Below are positions 13,136-56,413 of a DNA stretch of 64,000 nucleotides, piece after piece. Both the position numbers and the translations under genes were made by a program. The DNA comes from Colius striatus (lineage: Eukaryota > Chordata > Aves > Coliiformes > Coliidae), in assembly GCF_028858725.1 (NCBI RefSeq), contig NC_084790.1, forward strand, positions 35,753,031-35,817,030, written 5' to 3'. Positions within the stretch are counted from its first letter, which is position 1, and the number at the start of each line of letters is the position of its first letter. The notes under the pieces were generated by a model, which was not told where the DNA came from, did not search any database, and saw only the letters and a list, made by a program, of their open reading frames with translations.

Positions 13136-14050
13136 ATGGCATTGCTGGTACCTGACCTGCCCCAGATCCTGGCCTTATCTCAGCATGACCCAAGATGTCT
13201 GTGCCAGAGGCTATTGCTCTCAAGAGGCTGCAGGAAGTTTACCTTCAGGGCAAAGGCAATGTGCTCCCTTTGTGTTTCAGTTACTGTAAATGTAGGGCAG
13301 GGTCAGAACACTCGTTTCACGATCTCCAGCTTCTTCTACTTAAGGACAGTTATGACTCGTCATGCCCAACAGTCCTGTGTCTTTTTTTTGTTGTTGCCAA
13401 TCTCGTTTGGCCATGCAGCCACACTTCCCTGCAAGGTGTGGGGCACGGAGGGGTCAGATCAATCATCTGTTGCCACTCTTCTAAGGGGGCACACAAACAT
13501 ATGCAATGCTGCCTTTGTAGAGGTGCACCAATGTAACATTCAACCCTTTATAATTATCTTCTTGTCCTTGAGGCTCACATCTCCTGAATCACCTTTTTTA
13601 CCTTACCTCAATCACTGCAGTGATTTTTTCTTGTTTCTTTGGACAGGACATCTTCATACTACAGGTAAAACTCAGTCTGTGCTTCTGCTGCCCATACACT
13701 CAGCTGCTTTCCTTCTCTTTGTCTGTCTTACACCCCTTCCTTTCCCAACACTTTCACCATCGCCGTGGCTCAGTCTCCCTCTGGTTCTCTGCTCTCCTCT
13801 GTCATTTTCCCAGATGAAGCCCTTGGCCTCAGCCTTGAACAGCATGGGTGATTCCCACCTTTCCTCCGCCCAGACCTTCCCTCCACAAGGTCTCTCTCTT
13901 CTTTCAGCTGAGGCCCAAAGTGTCACACAGCCATGGCTGCTTACCTTGACTCATACTCCTACAATTTGGGCCAGTCTTCCTGGTCTTTCCATTGTAGCTC
14001 TGTCCTTTGACAAGCTAGGCATCAGTTTTGTCTACTTCACAGTTTAAGCA
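13136..14050 (+). other. Long open reading frame of unknown status
   Basis: A frame stays open from an ATG at 13136 to the TAA at 14048-14050, about 304 codons; the frame is open from 12989 but begins there with TTG. The ATG has G at -3 and G at +4. The predicted protein is rich in Leu, Ser, Cys and Phe with several hydrophobic stretches. It lacks any motif I recognise and no consensus splice context stands out. The strand is pyrimidine-rich, which lowers stop frequency, so chance is the leading explanation. An orphan gene or an exon of a lncRNA is possible but unsupported. Confidence 0.2.
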
Positions 14051-17000
14051 TCCCTTGGGGAAAGAAAATGGAAGCTATTTCTATTCTGCAACTCTGGCTT
14101 GCCCCATAACTTCCGTGAAGGTGGGCAGATGGACAAAAGCTTCAAATCTCTGCCCTGCCTTTTACAAGATCAGCTGATGACAGTGCAGTTGTACTGCTAT
14201 TGTAAGCTTTAATGTCCTTACTTTGTAGCTAAATGCTGGCAACAGAGAAGGCAGATGTGTTGCCACCTTGTTGCACATCCATGCTACGATTCCTGTCTCT
14301 GTGTAGGTGGGTCCTTGTGCAGTGCTTGGTAAGCTGGGGGTCCCACTTGAATACAAAATGTTGGAATTTCAATGGCCCTTGGCTTTCAGGTGCTTTTAAA
14401 CACATCACTCTAAAATGATTTGAATGAGGACCCAAAGGCCACGTGCTTGGCCATTTTGATCTTCATTCTTCAAGTATCATTAAAGAGAAGGTGCTAGGTG
14501 CAGGGTCCCCTGTTGGCATGGCACTCTGTGCTTGGCAACATGATGATAAATACAAGCAGCAATCCCTTTACATGTCTTTTGGAGTGAAAGCCTACATTCA
14601 GATCTAAAAAGCCCTAGTGCTTTGTTTTAGAGTATGGGTCCAAGTTATAATTTAAATGCTATAATTTATTTGAAGTGCTCTCTTTGAGAAGCCATGAGGA
14701 AGTCACACACCCCACACTGGCTTCAGTTCAGGTAACATGGGGAGACTCTACAGGATTGATTTCTTCAGGGATTCACTGCACTTTTCAACTGGAACCCATG
14801 TTTTCAGTACCTAGCATTTTTTTTATTACAACTTTCTTCACTTTATGGCTTCAGCAGATGATAGTGCCTTGTGCTATTACCCACCTCTTCTCTGGGAGAC
14901 TGCAGCTGGAGGGTGGCAGACCCCTGTGATGTTGGGACGCACAGACCAACACACACGTGAGCTTTTCTCATGGCCAAGGTGTGTCCCTGCAGCCACCACA
15001 TGCCGTCCTTTTCTGCATGGACCCTCGGCATCCACTGATGGGTGAGGGCTGTGGAGCACAGGGCTGGACAGCCGCCTGCTGGAGCAGGGACCAAGGTAGC
15101 CTGGGGCACATGCTGGGGACAGCAGTGGCAGCCACTGCTGAGACCTAGGTCTGGGGATGCTTGTGGGGATGCGGCACAAGCCCTGGGACAATGCCAGTTG
15201 CTGCAAAGCAAACAAAAGTACTTGCAAATTCGTGTCCCCCATCTTTCTGCCTCATCTTTGGTCTTCAGATCTTTTACAAAATGCTTCAAATGTCCCTGAC
15301 AAACTGTTTGCCTGAAGCAAAACTGCAGTCACTTCAGAAGAGGACATGCCCCCATGAGAAGCCAGTGAAAAACACTAATAGTACTAGTAGTAATAGTATT
15401 AGTAGTAATAAATGCCTGTCAGTGATCAATGAGCTACTCATTTGGCCAGCTGGCCAGCAAATGGCAGGCTCTTCAAACCAGGCACAATCAAATTGCATTG
15501 GCAGCAGACAGCTCTTTCTATGGAGGTGTGCACAAGGCACAGACATATCCTCGAGGACCACAAGAGCCTGCTGTCCATTGCAGGGCTATGGCAACAGCTG
15601 CATCTTCTAGAGAAGTACATTGGGGAGCTTCACAGCAGAGCTTTACTGATCGGGTGGCCACCCCACCCTTCAGACAGAGCTGATCAGTCACAGTGGGCAT
15701 GGGATGTAGGTGGTGCAGGTGCAGCATGGCTTGTCCTGCCACAGAGAGCAGGCAGGAACTGTGGGGTATGGAAACAAGTCTGCATGGCCACAGGTTGTAA
15801 ATGGGGACTGGGTGCACCTCTTCCTTTGCAGGAGAGCAGTGGTGGTGCTGGGGTGGAGCTGGACCTGCCTATCTTTGGTAGGAAGGTGTAGGGCTGTCAC
15901 CAGCTGCTCCTCTAGCTTACTGACGGTCTGCAGCCCTCAAGAGGAGAGCCAGGGTTACTGTCCATGCCACAGCCTCCAGCTCCTTTGCACCTAGGCTGTG
16001 GTCCAGGTGCACAAAAAGAGCTTCCTCCTGTGTGAAGCCCTCACGCTCCACCACCTCATTCAGCAAACTCATGGTAGCCAGTTTGGCTAACAATGACAGA
16101 TCATCTGAAATGCCTGGTCTGGAGCTAGAGCATTCCTACTAGACACTGATGGCAGGCAGGTAACCCACTGCTCTCTGACGAAGACACAGTGCCATCATCT
16201 GGCGTTTGCAGCCACCTACCTGTCACCAGAGCCCAGGACACTTTCCTACCAAAAGGTGGGGGCTCCACAAAACTGTCTTTTGCACTCCACAAGCCCTTTG
16301 TGGTGGACAATGGCAGGGGCAGAGTGTGGGCCTGCCCTGGGTAGATGAGGAGGGCAAACCAGTCTGCAGGACAAAAACAGGATTAGGAGGTCTTGAGCCC
16401 ATTAAGAGGACAGCAGCTAATCCATCACTATGAAGCAGCTTTAGGGAGCCTTCTGACCTCCACAGCATGCTTCACTATCCACCATCACTTAGGAGCTGCC
16501 TGAAGGCAGGCATGGCAGAAGCGGTGCCCCTGGCACCAGCAGCAGCTTGCCACAGGATAAAAAGCCTTTGCTTGCCATTTGCTTTGAAAACCTCTTATAA
16601 GCAAAGGCAAAGTCCAAGTGACAAGTTGGAAAGGTGGTATTCCTTAACTTTTAACGGCCAGAAGGGTGCAGCCAACCATACAGCCCAGCACAGTGCAGCC
16701 AGCCTTGAAAACCTTATTAATTATGCTCCCTCTCTTTCAGGCTGCATCTGGTCTCTCCAGTGCTAGCACATCTCTCTCTGGAGGTTAGAGTTCATAATTC
16801 CTCATCTCCTCTTACCTCCTACTCCCTCACTCTCTACTGGAAAAATAGGCAGCTGCAGGCCCTTTTCCCTAGGTGTGCCTGATTTTAAATGCCATATGAA
16901 AAAGCTCCCTTTCTCTACTCTTTCTCCTGATGCTGCCTTTGCTCCTCTCTGGTTTATCTCCGGACTGCCTGTCTTCATTCTGCTCCTGGCTGGCTGCAGG

Positions 17001-17290
17001 GCTTCTCAGAATCTATCTTTGAAATGTGAAGTGACTTCTGGACTGTGTGGCTCTGGGCCAAACTTTCATAGGTGGTGGCTAATAAAACACTCTTACTGCT
17101 TTTTGACATGAGTCAGAGCTCATCCCAATCGGTACTTCGGCACAAGAAGAGCAACTCCAGAAACTGACAAAATTATGTGACCTGAAGAACTCTGCCTTTG
17201 CCTTCATGGATGGGTGACTCCTTAGCTTTGTTTTCACATAATGACTCTTCATTTCTTTCCAGCAGCTCTCATGAACTCCCTTGGCTCTGC
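14051..17290. other. Intergenic sequence with many overlapping short ORFs
   Basis: This stretch is moderately GC-rich. ORFs of up to about 150 codons overlap in several frames (around 14843-15900) without domain content, which argues against coding. A degenerate AGT/AAT trinucleotide repeat occurs at 15374-15410. A polyadenylation-like AATAAA lies at 17082-17087. No repeat family could be named. Confidence 0.4.
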
Positions 17291-17299
17291 TTTATTTGA

Positions 17300-17990
17300 C
17301 TCGTGTATGTGGGTATAGGTAAGGGACTAGTGATATGCCTCAACATTGCTGGCAGCATAGTTAACCACCAAGACCACATTGCTCTAGCCATCAAGGACTC
17401 TACCCATTGCCTTGGCAATGCATGTGCCGCCAGCCTAACCCCCATGCATATGTGCCCAGGCCCAAGGTCAATGGACTGCAATCCTCCTGGGCTATCAAGT
17501 ATCCCACTCCCAGATTTTTGGGAACTTTCCAAAAACTTTTAGGGATTTTCCAGGACCCTTCAGAGACAGCACGGGGCATTCACCAGCAAGAGGTGTGTGT
17601 ATAAGAGCGGGACTAGGAGAGGGGCTTGGGCTCTCTCTCCTCCTCACATTCACACCAGACTGGACGGAACATTGGACAGACAAGTGGAATGCCAGGGGCA
17701 CTGTGGACTTGCAGTGGTGACTATTGCACCTTTTCTCTCTCTCTCTTCCTTTTCTTTCCTTCTCCCCCTTCTCTTTTCCTTGTTGATTTTTGATAGTAAA
17801 AATACTTTAGCACTTGACTCTGTTTTGAGTCTTAATTGTGTTCCCAAGAATGCACAAAACGTAATCATGATAACCTGTTGGCTGGACATCATTCAGGAGC
17901 TAAGCCCCAGCCATCCAGAATTGTGGCAGGTCAGCTGGAAAGCAAGGGGGTTTAACTTCTGCAAAATTAAACCCAATAGAGGACTGTGAT
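17300..17990 (+). mobile_element. Possible LTR-like element (TATA box, pyrimidine tract, polyA-like region)
   Basis: The block has an LTR-like architecture. A TATAAGA box at about 17600 is followed by a GGGGCTTGGGCTCTCTCTCC segment and then by a long pyrimidine tract around 17730-17785. An AT-rich GATAGTAAAAATAC region comes next, followed by CTCTGTTTTGAGTC and CAGGAGCTAAGCCCCAGCC. No inverted TG...CA ends or target duplication could be fixed, and no internal viral sequence flanks it. It could equally be a gene-derived or unclassified repeat. Confidence 0.3.
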
Positions 17991-17999
17991 AGTATAACC

Positions 18000-19850
18000 T
18001 GCCTATATAGATAGATCCTGTGTTCTGGTGAGCTTTCCGCACTCCAAACAAAACAACAAAACATAGTAGTTCAGCAAAATTGAATGCCAAACTTGACTGA
18101 GATGGATCCTGTTGAAACTTTCCTCATCCAATAGAAAATGTCAGTAGTAGCAGAAAAAAATTCAGAGCAGGACACGGTCTAAGAGATGGCTCTGATGTGC
18201 TACCAGGGAGCTGGTACCAGCACAGGGCAACAGCCTGTTACCAAGCTGAGTTTATTGGGCTCAGATGCACCTCCCTTTTGTTACGCACACCGCTCATGTA
18301 TTTGGATACAAGTCCAATTTCCTGGGAATGAAGGATGGCTGTTTTCTTTCAGTTCTAGTTATCATGAGCTCTGTGACACTTTATGACACTGAAGGAGTGT
18401 TTTCTGTAGGTTTAATTGTACCCAAAATATGCATAGCCCATCTCTGTTCAGTGTCCTTTGCAGCCACATACAGTTTCCGTTCTCACCCTACTAACCTGAA
18501 CAAGATCTTGACCCAGGACACAGCTGTGAATCTTCTGGCACTACAGCACAGGCTGGGAGCCAGGTGTCTTAGGAGCCCACCTCAAGGGAAATACCCTGTG
18601 ACAGTGAAGGACAGAGGAGCTGACTTAAAATACAGGTGCTCAGTAGTATGTGGTATGGGTGGGAAAATCATGCACAGTAGCAATCTCAAGAGTATGCTAT
18701 AGGAAGAAATGAGAGAGTAAATAAATGTGGAATTTAACAGTAAAAGGTACCCTGGAGATGAAAGCAAGGGGATAACTGATTAGATTAGGTATGATTTTCT
18801 CATGTGTCTTCAGAAACTTTTTAAGTGAGATTTGGGGTACGTGTGGATAATAAACTTTTGTGAGAACACGTGGAGCAGTAGGAGCACGTGCAGGCCCTTT
18901 TACCAAAACCACAAAATTAATCTGTGTGGGGCGGAATGTTTAGGTCTTCTGGAAGAGGTCATGGTTCAATGGCAGGCCAACAATACTGCCCTTCCTGAGC
19001 TACAGGACCACTGGCTGGGGAGCCTGTTGCAAACCCACCACCTTCCCAGCTAACTGTGCTCACAGAACTCAGGTTTCTACACAGGCAAACTGCAACACCT
19101 GTAAATCCAAGTGCTGCGGCTGATCTAGGAGATGCTCTATGCCACATTTTTTCTTTTTTTTTTTTTGTCTTGCTCCTTCCTCCTCCCCTGAAATATCAAA
19201 GGCTTGAACCTCAGGCCACATGGAGCAAGAGAAAGACAGTAAGCACAAGCACTCTGCAACCTGGTGCCCAATGAGTCCTGAATGGATTCAGGCTCCAAGT
19301 TTTTCTGTAATGGTGATGATATCAAGTTGGAGACAGGGTAGAAAAGATGTCATCCTGCCTATCTTGATTTATTGTGTGGTGATGGTGGTTTTCACACCAA
19401 TCACACAACAGTTCTTTCCCTCTTTATCAAAATTCAGTGCCACTAGAGGTAGATTCACCACTGACTCATGGTGCTTCAAATGAGGAAAATACTATTTTAA
19501 AAACCTCAAAACCTCATTTGACATCTTATCTACACAAGCATGAAAGGATCGTTAAATGAAGAGCAATGCAAGTCTCAATTATTTTGGTTTTTAATTCTAG
19601 TTTTCTATGGGGGTTTTGTTTTCTTTTCTTTTTCCCCAAATGCCTTAGTGTGTATAAAACCAGCAATGCAGTAGAATTTAATGTGCATTCCAGGGGAGGA
19701 AAATCAGTTATTCAAGTCTCAAAACACATTTTACTCCCATTCTAATTGGAGAACTACTAAGAAAATTCATCAGAAATTGAAGCCCTACTCTGCTATGCAT
19801 GCATATATAACACACAGTTCTTAACCTCACTGCAATGTTTGTGCATACAG
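18000..19850. other. Intergenic sequence, nothing recognised
   Basis: AT-rich, with a T12 run near 19150. No exon, RNA gene or named repeat was found. Confidence 0.4.
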
Positions 19851-19854
19851 TGAT

Positions 19855-20166
19855 GTGGTGAGTAGGTTGACAGAGGTTCTCCTGCCCTTCTACTCTGCTC
19901 TCATGAGACCACATCTGGAATATTATGTCCAGTTCTGGGCCCCTCAGTTCAAGAAGGACAGGGATCTGCTGGAGAGAGTTCTGTGCAGGGCCACAAAGAT
20001 GATGGAGTGGAGCATCTCCCTTATGATGAAAGGCTGAGGGAGCTGGGGCTCTTAAGCTTGGGGAAGAGGAGACTGAGGGGTGATCTCATTAATGTTTACA
20101 ATTATGTAAAGGGCAGGTGTCAGGAGGAGGTCCCTTCCAGCCTGTAAGATTCTGTGGTTCTGTGAT
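19855..20166 (+). mobile_element. CR1 LINE 3' fragment with an internal deletion
   Basis: It encodes the ORF2 C-terminal block ([20 protein letters not shown], then [20 protein letters not shown]) and closely resembles 10430-10680 of the longer CR1 copy. After CAGGTGTCAGGAGGA at about 20115-20129 it jumps to the terminal CCCTTCCAGCCTGTAAGATTCTG, skipping most of the 3' UTR. It ends in a decayed octamer tail. Confidence 0.9.
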
Positions 20167-20169
20167 CTT

Positions 20170-22325
20170 AATTCTGTGGTTGCAGAGCCTGTTGAAACAA
20201 TAACGCAGATTTGATAGCTGCAGCCTCCTCTGCATGTACATAAATAAAACCCCATCATGTTTCCTTCAGTGCAGCAGCGAGCAATCGGCTCAAAGAATGG
20301 TTGGGAAAATCTCTTTCCTCTCCCCACTACCCTCTCTTCTTGATATGAAGCAGCGCACCAAGAGATGCACGTCTGCCCATACCAGGGGGCATTTTAATCT
20401 AAATCCCTCAGTTCAGTTCTGAAACTGCAGCTAGTATTTTGTTTCCAATTAAAAAAGAAAAAGAGAGCTTCAGAAGATGTTGTTGGGGAGAAAGAAATTG
20501 CACAAATCTCCTTTCCTCAAGTTGTGATAGAAGCACTGAAGTGATGATATTTAATATAATCTGCCATCACTGGACTATCTTCTGAGGCTTTGGTTTTCAT
20601 CAAGGTAATGCAGTGATAATCAAGCACTGAAGGAGCAGCGCTGTCACAATCTCTCAGCCTGTTCACAGTGAGTCTCAGGAAGCCCTGGGCACTGCCCTCA
20701 GAAATGCTCTGTTGTTTTCAGGTAGCTCAATAGTTCCTAGATTGTTTGGACAGATCAGGTCCCATATACCGAGGAACTCAGGCTACTCCACCAATACTTC
20801 TCTGACCTTCTGCTCAAAAATAAAATTAAAAACATCAGCAGTCAACCTGTTGGGGCAGGTTGTCTGGGACTTGCCCCTTGCCTTGCTGCATGCACACACA
20901 CATGCCCTCACCCTCCCCAAAAGCACAGGTTGATGGTGAGAGCAAGATGTCTCTCTTTCTTTTTTTTACAAAACAACAAAAGAAGGTCTTTTCAAAATAA
21001 TGTCTCTTGGCAACTTTAAACTGCATGTGGAGAAGGGTCAGTTGGTGCCAGAGCCACACAGAGTTGCACATAAGCAACTTCCATCCATGTTTGTAGCAGT
21101 TGTCACAGGCTCCAGCCCTCCTCAAACCCAGTGTGAAGCAAATGTACTGTGTTAGAAAGGCCATCCACAGCCATTTCCCTACTTTGTTTTTTGCTGGCTC
21201 AGTTTCTTACATGGAGTTTTAATATCAGTTTTAATTACTTCCAAGCCTTCTTCCATACACAAATGCAACAACCTGCTGCCCTGTGCTCACACGACACACG
21301 GATGCATCTGGCACTGCAAGTAAAGGTAGGTACTGCAGTACAACTATTGTCTGAAGGAAATACAAAAATATCAGAATCTTATAGTTGGAACCAGAAGAAA
21401 AATAATATTAAATCTCACAAGCTTTGAGATGGTAAACACTCCTAGGAGGTGGCCAGGTAAGGCTAAATCATGCTTTATACTTCAGGTGTATGCTTCTTTA
21501 AACTGTAAAGAGGCAAAAAGTTTGCTGCCAGAAAAAAAATTGCTCTGGGGCAAAGTCTTTCCTTAAATTTCTAGCCTCCATTTTGAAGACAAATTTGATA
21601 AACAGATGTATACCTACCTGTGCTGAGACAAATTAAATCCAATCTCTACCATTGTTGTTGTTGTTTTTGTTCTGTGATTACCCAAATCTAGTCCTTTCTT
21701 GTTTTAGGTAGCTGAAGTGTTTCTTCTTCCTCCAACTTCTTGTCATTGTTCCCTTTGAGTCTTCTTCTTGTGACATCTCTTTTTGGCCTAAAATAGCTAA
21801 GAGCCTTCACTCAGAAGATATTCTCTATCTCCCCTGGCATCCTGCCAGAAGTGTTTCTGCTCGTATGTTAGTGACCATCTGTTTGTCAGGCACCCTATGT
21901 AGCAGGACTTTTGTCCAGGACTCAGGTTCCTAAGGGCTGCCAAGGATCTACACATGTTCCTACCATGTTCTCCGACTTCCTAGTCTATAAAGCAGTAATA
22001 TCTCATTACAAGTTCCTTTAGAGATGATTCTGATAATTTGAAATATCTCTTCTCACCGGTCCTGCCTCTTCTAAAGGTCTCTGATCATGGGAAAAAAAGA
22101 ACATGAACAACTCTAGAGAAAATCTTCTTAGTATACATTTTGTTGCTCAATTTATGCTCACAAGACTGCTGAAGGAACCCATAAAACCATGGAATTATTT
22201 CCTGATGGTGACCCCTTGCATTTGTTTTGAAATGAGAAAGAATATAGGAAGATATGTGGTTGAATCTTTCCACAGAATCCAGACCTTTAACTAAGAAGAG
22301 AACTAAGAAGTTTCTATAACTACAT
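20170..22325. other. Intergenic sequence, nothing recognised
   Basis: AT-rich sequence with A- and T-runs. No coding exon, RNA gene or nameable repeat was found. Confidence 0.4.
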
Positions 22326-22329
22326 AAAC

Positions 22330-23843
22330 AATAAAATAAAGATCAAGGAGAACCTCCATCCCCTATTAGATCCAGAAGGAAAATTGGTAATAAAAGATGA
22401 GGATAAGGCTGAGGTTCTTAATTTCTTCTTTACCTCAGTCTTTAGTAACAGGAGGATTTCCAGGCCAAAAGACAGGGGCGAGGAGCAAAATGTCACCACT
22501 ACAATTCAGGAGGAGATGGTCAGTGACCTGCTGCTCCACATTGATGTGCACAAATCTATGGGGCTGGATGGGTACATCCTATAGTGCTGAGGGAACTGGC
22601 AGGGGTGCTTGCCAAGCCTCTGTCCATCATTTATCAGCAGTCCTGGCTGACTGGGGAGGTCCTGTTTAACAAACCTAATTTCCTTCTATGACAGGGTGAC
22701 TCGCTTGTTAAATGAAGGAAAGGCTGTGGAAGTTTTCTACCTTGACTTTAGTAAGGCATTTGACATTGTTTCCTACAGTGTTCTCTTGCCTGGATGGGCA
22801 TACACTTTCCTGGGTGAAAAATTGGTTAGATGATCAACTCCAAAGAGTCGTGGTCAATGGAGTTAAATCCAGTTGGTGGCTGGTCAAGAGTGTTGTCCCT
22901 CAGTGCTCGATACTGGGGCCACTCCTGTGTAACATCTTTATTAATGATCTGGATGAGGGGATAGAGTGCACCCTTAGTAAGTCTGCAGATGACATCAAGC
23001 TGAGTGGAAGTGTTGATCTGCTTGAGGGTAGGGAAGCTCTACAGAGAGAACTAGATAGGTTGTACCAATGGGCCAAGGCTAATTCCATGAGTTTCAATAA
23101 GGCCAAGTGCCAGGTCCTGCCCTTGGGCCACAAGCCCCAGCAGCACTACAGGCTTGGGGAGGAGTCGCTGGAAAGCTGCCAGAGACCTGGCAGTGTTGAT
23201 TGACAGCAACTGAACATGAGCCAGCAGTGTGCTAAGTGGCCAAGAACGCCAATGGCGTCCTGGCCTGGATCAGGAAGTGTTGTCAGCGGGAGGAGGGAGG
23301 TGATCATTACCTGTACTCGACTTTGGTGAGGCCCTATGTCTAATACTGTGTCCAGTTTTTGACCTCTCTCTACAAGAAGGCCACTGAGGTGCTGGAGAGA
23401 ATCCAGAGGCAGGCTACCAAGCTAGTAAAGGATCTGAAACACGTCTCATATGACGAATGGCTGAGGGATCTCGGGCTGTTTAGTCTGGAGAAAGAAGGCT
23501 CTGAGGAGACCTTATGGCTCTCTACAACTACCTGAAAAGAAGCTGTAGCGAGGTAGGGGTTGGTCTGTTCTCCCTAGCAACAAACAACAGAACAGGAGGA
23601 AATGGCCTCAAGTTGTGCAACGGAGGTTCAGGCTGGATGTTAGGAGGAATTTCTTTACTGGAAGGGTTGTCAGGCATTGGAACAGGCTGCCCAGGAAGGT
23701 GGTGGAGTCACCATCCCTGGAAGTGTTTAAGAGACAGTTGGATGTTGCACTTAGGGAAATGGTCTAGTGATTGATAGGGCTGGGACAAAGGCTGGGCTTG
23801 ACGATTTTAAAGGTATCTTCCAGCTGAAATGATTCTATGATTC
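22330..23843 (+). mobile_element. CR1 LINE, truncated, reverse transcriptase remnants
   Basis: Successive frames carry CR1 ORF2 blocks: EVLNFFFTSVFSNRR near 22410-22455, [14 protein letters not shown] near 22733, [20 protein letters not shown] near 22895, [12 protein letters not shown] near 22984, and [20 protein letters not shown] near 23108. The 3' end has CTGGGACAAAGGCTGGGCTTGA and terminates in ATGATTCTATGATTC. Stops and frameshifts are frequent, and it is more diverged than the 8.6-kb copy, so it is probably older or from another CR1 subfamily. Confidence 0.93.
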
Positions 23844-24219
23844 AAAGTGAGCCCACAACTTCAGAAGTCAATTTTCCCCACCCACACCAACATATTGTGA
23901 AGGGTTTCAGAGCCAAATGTGCCCTTTCCTGAGGTTGCTGATGTGTCTGCTCATAGGCACTACTTCTGACACAGCTGCCAACTTGTCTCCCAGGCCAAGA
24001 CATTAAAAATCCTTTTGAATTTTAGTATTTTGTTGCTAAAGGGTTCATGGAAAACAGCATCAATGCTCCTTATCTTTGATTCATGGAATTATGGTCATGG
24101 TAAGTCTGAAGACTCCCTGAGAAGTTGTGTTTAGAAACCTTGGCACCAAGATGATTTGAAGAGCCATGGCTGTCTTCTTGAAAAGCTTTAGCATAGAGCC
24201 TTGTGGGTTAAGACAAGGA

Positions 24220-24765
24220 CAGTGAGGAATCACTTACCAATTACAGTCCTGGGCAAAACAGACTTGGCTTGGGGAAAAACAAAACTAGCTTAGTCTGTCA
24301 CCAATCGCCACCAGAAACACATATGAAAGATGATGAAATATGATCATGAGAAACACAATCAGCTCTTTAAAAACACTTTCACCCCCACTCCTCTCTTCTC
24401 TCTAGGCTCAGCTCCCTGCTCCTTCTCTTCCTCCTCCTCCTCAGTGGTACAGGGAATGCGGGTTGTGGTCACTCCCTCTCAGATGGTCCCTGCTGCTCCT
24501 TCCTCCTCAGAGGAGGAGGACTACCCACATTCTTCCCTTGATTCAGCATAGAGTGTCTCCCACAGGATACAATCCTTCATGAACCTTTTCAATGTAGGTT
24601 CTTACCCTAGGCTGCAGCACCTTACAAACTCCTCCAGCATGGCTCTCAAATAGCACAGGCTGTGGCTGTTAACTGGAGCAAATAGGATATCAGGTGCCTG
24701 TAAGACACAACAAATGTTCAAATCACAGCCAAGGCCCAGCTGATGTCAGGTAATGTGGTCCCAGG
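24220..24765 (-). mobile_element. ERVL-type LTR fragment, minus orientation
   Basis: Read on the minus strand, the block matches the body of a common avian ERVL LTR. Landmarks on the + strand are GGGCAAAACAGACTTG, GGTTGTGGTCACTCCCTCTCAG, the CTCCTTCCTCCTC run, and repeats of the 'CTCCAGCATGG' type near 24633. Neither terminus is convincing, so it is a truncated solo LTR. No viral coding sequence is present. Confidence 0.65.
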
Positions 24766-25484
24766 AGATCTTTGTGTGGAGCTCAAAGACCAGAACTGTG
24801 CCTCTTGGCAGCTCACACCTCCTGGGTGCTTCTGCATTTCCTCTTACCTTGCATTTGTCCAGCCCTGCCAATGATGGAGAAGTTAAAACTGTGGCAAGAC
24901 AGGTCTCACAGACACAAAAATGTCTTTAAAGAGAAGCCTTTACTGGAAGGTAGCAAAATCTGTCCAATGTGAAGAATTTCCACACTAGACGCAGGCTCCT
25001 GTTGCTGCATGCTTGCTGTGAAAAGTGCTGCTTTTTAGTATCAGCACTGCACCCAAAGCTGCTATAAAACCATAAAGCTACACTTCAGCCCAGTGGCTGG
25101 TACAGCTGACTCTCTGTAAAGTGTCATCATTATGAAATGACTATTTCTTTCCAACACTGTGGTGAAACAGTTTGGTGGATTTTTTTTCTTCTTTAAAATT
25201 GGATTAGTGAGCTCTGAGACAAACCCAAGCTGCCTAACAGGATGCCTAACCTAACACAGGCAGGCCATACAGCATGGTCACACAATGTGTATTATTATTA
25301 CCGCATTGGCTGTACTGTTGTGATCACAAACATCTCCCAAAATGCCAGGGAATCCACTTTATCACTGAAATCTGGAATTAACTCCTTAGCACAGGTGTAG
25401 CATCAATCAGCAGGCATTCTTTTATCACAGGGCTGGGTGTGTGGCGGATTGCTCAACTTCACATACTGAAAAGTAAGTGCTCCC

Positions 25485-25672
25485 TGTGAGGGTGACAGAC
25501 CAGTGGAACAGGCTGCCCAGAGGGGTTGTGGAGTCTCCTTCCTTGGAGGTCTTCAAGACCCACCTGGACATGTTCCTATGTGACCTTATCTAGGTGACCC
25601 TGCGTTTGGCAGGGGGGTTGGACTAGATGATCTCTAAAGGTCCCTTCCAACACCTACCGTTCTATGATTCTG
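25485..25672 (+). mobile_element. CR1 LINE 3' fragment
   Basis: It begins in the terminal ORF2 segment (GGAACAGGCTGCCCAGAGGG, then a CTTGGAGGTCTTCAAGACCC block). It carries the 3' UTR motif GGGGGGTTGGACTAGATGAT and ends in TTCTATGATTCTGA. It is a short, strongly 5'-truncated copy about 0.4 kb upstream of the FSD1L promoter. Confidence 0.95.
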
Positions 25673-26267
25673 ACATTATTGAGAAATGATGCTGATTGTC
25701 TTATTTTGAACACTTTGGCCTTGCTGAAAACGGTTTGAAGTTGTTTTTTTCTGCTCAGTCCCACAAGTTACAGCCAAAACACAACTGCCTGCTGTTATCA
25801 GACTCTCCTCCTCGGCTGCCTCTCAGGCTGATTGTGAAGGTCTCCCACTTGCTTGCAGATGTCTTCACAACATGCAAGTTGGTACTGGTGCTTTTAAACA
25901 CTTGTAACCCTTTGCTTGCAATTCGCTCAGCATTCTCAAATCACGCTGGTATAAAACAGAAAGCGAGGATAGGGATCTGGGGTTTGAAAATGAGAAATCT
26001 CTGAAACCTAGTGTCACACTCACTCCCGCTGCCCAGCCGGTGCCCGGATTCGAACCCCTATTCCCCACCGCCTCCGGCGGCCCGCTGCGACTGCGCATGC
26101 TCAGCGGCACGCCCCAGGCGCGGTGGGATGAGACACACGTGCCACCGGCGTGCGACCAAAGCGCGGGCCGATGCGCGTGCGCGGAGCACGGCTTAGCTAC
26201 CCGGTGGGCGGTGGCGGGTGCAGCTGCTGGTTGTGGTGTCGCTCCTTCATTCCAGCCCACTCTCATC

Positions 26268-56413
<30,146 letters not shown>

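Noticed and set aside
14843-15891. Several ORFs of about 150 codons on both strands.
   Set aside because: They overlap in conflicting frames, show no domain, and no pair of splice sites links them.
26040-26070. The minus strand carries GGGGTTCGAATCC, like a tRNA T-loop with B box.
   Set aside because: The flanking bases do not form the 5-bp T stem properly, and no anticodon arm, D arm or acceptor stem can be built around it.
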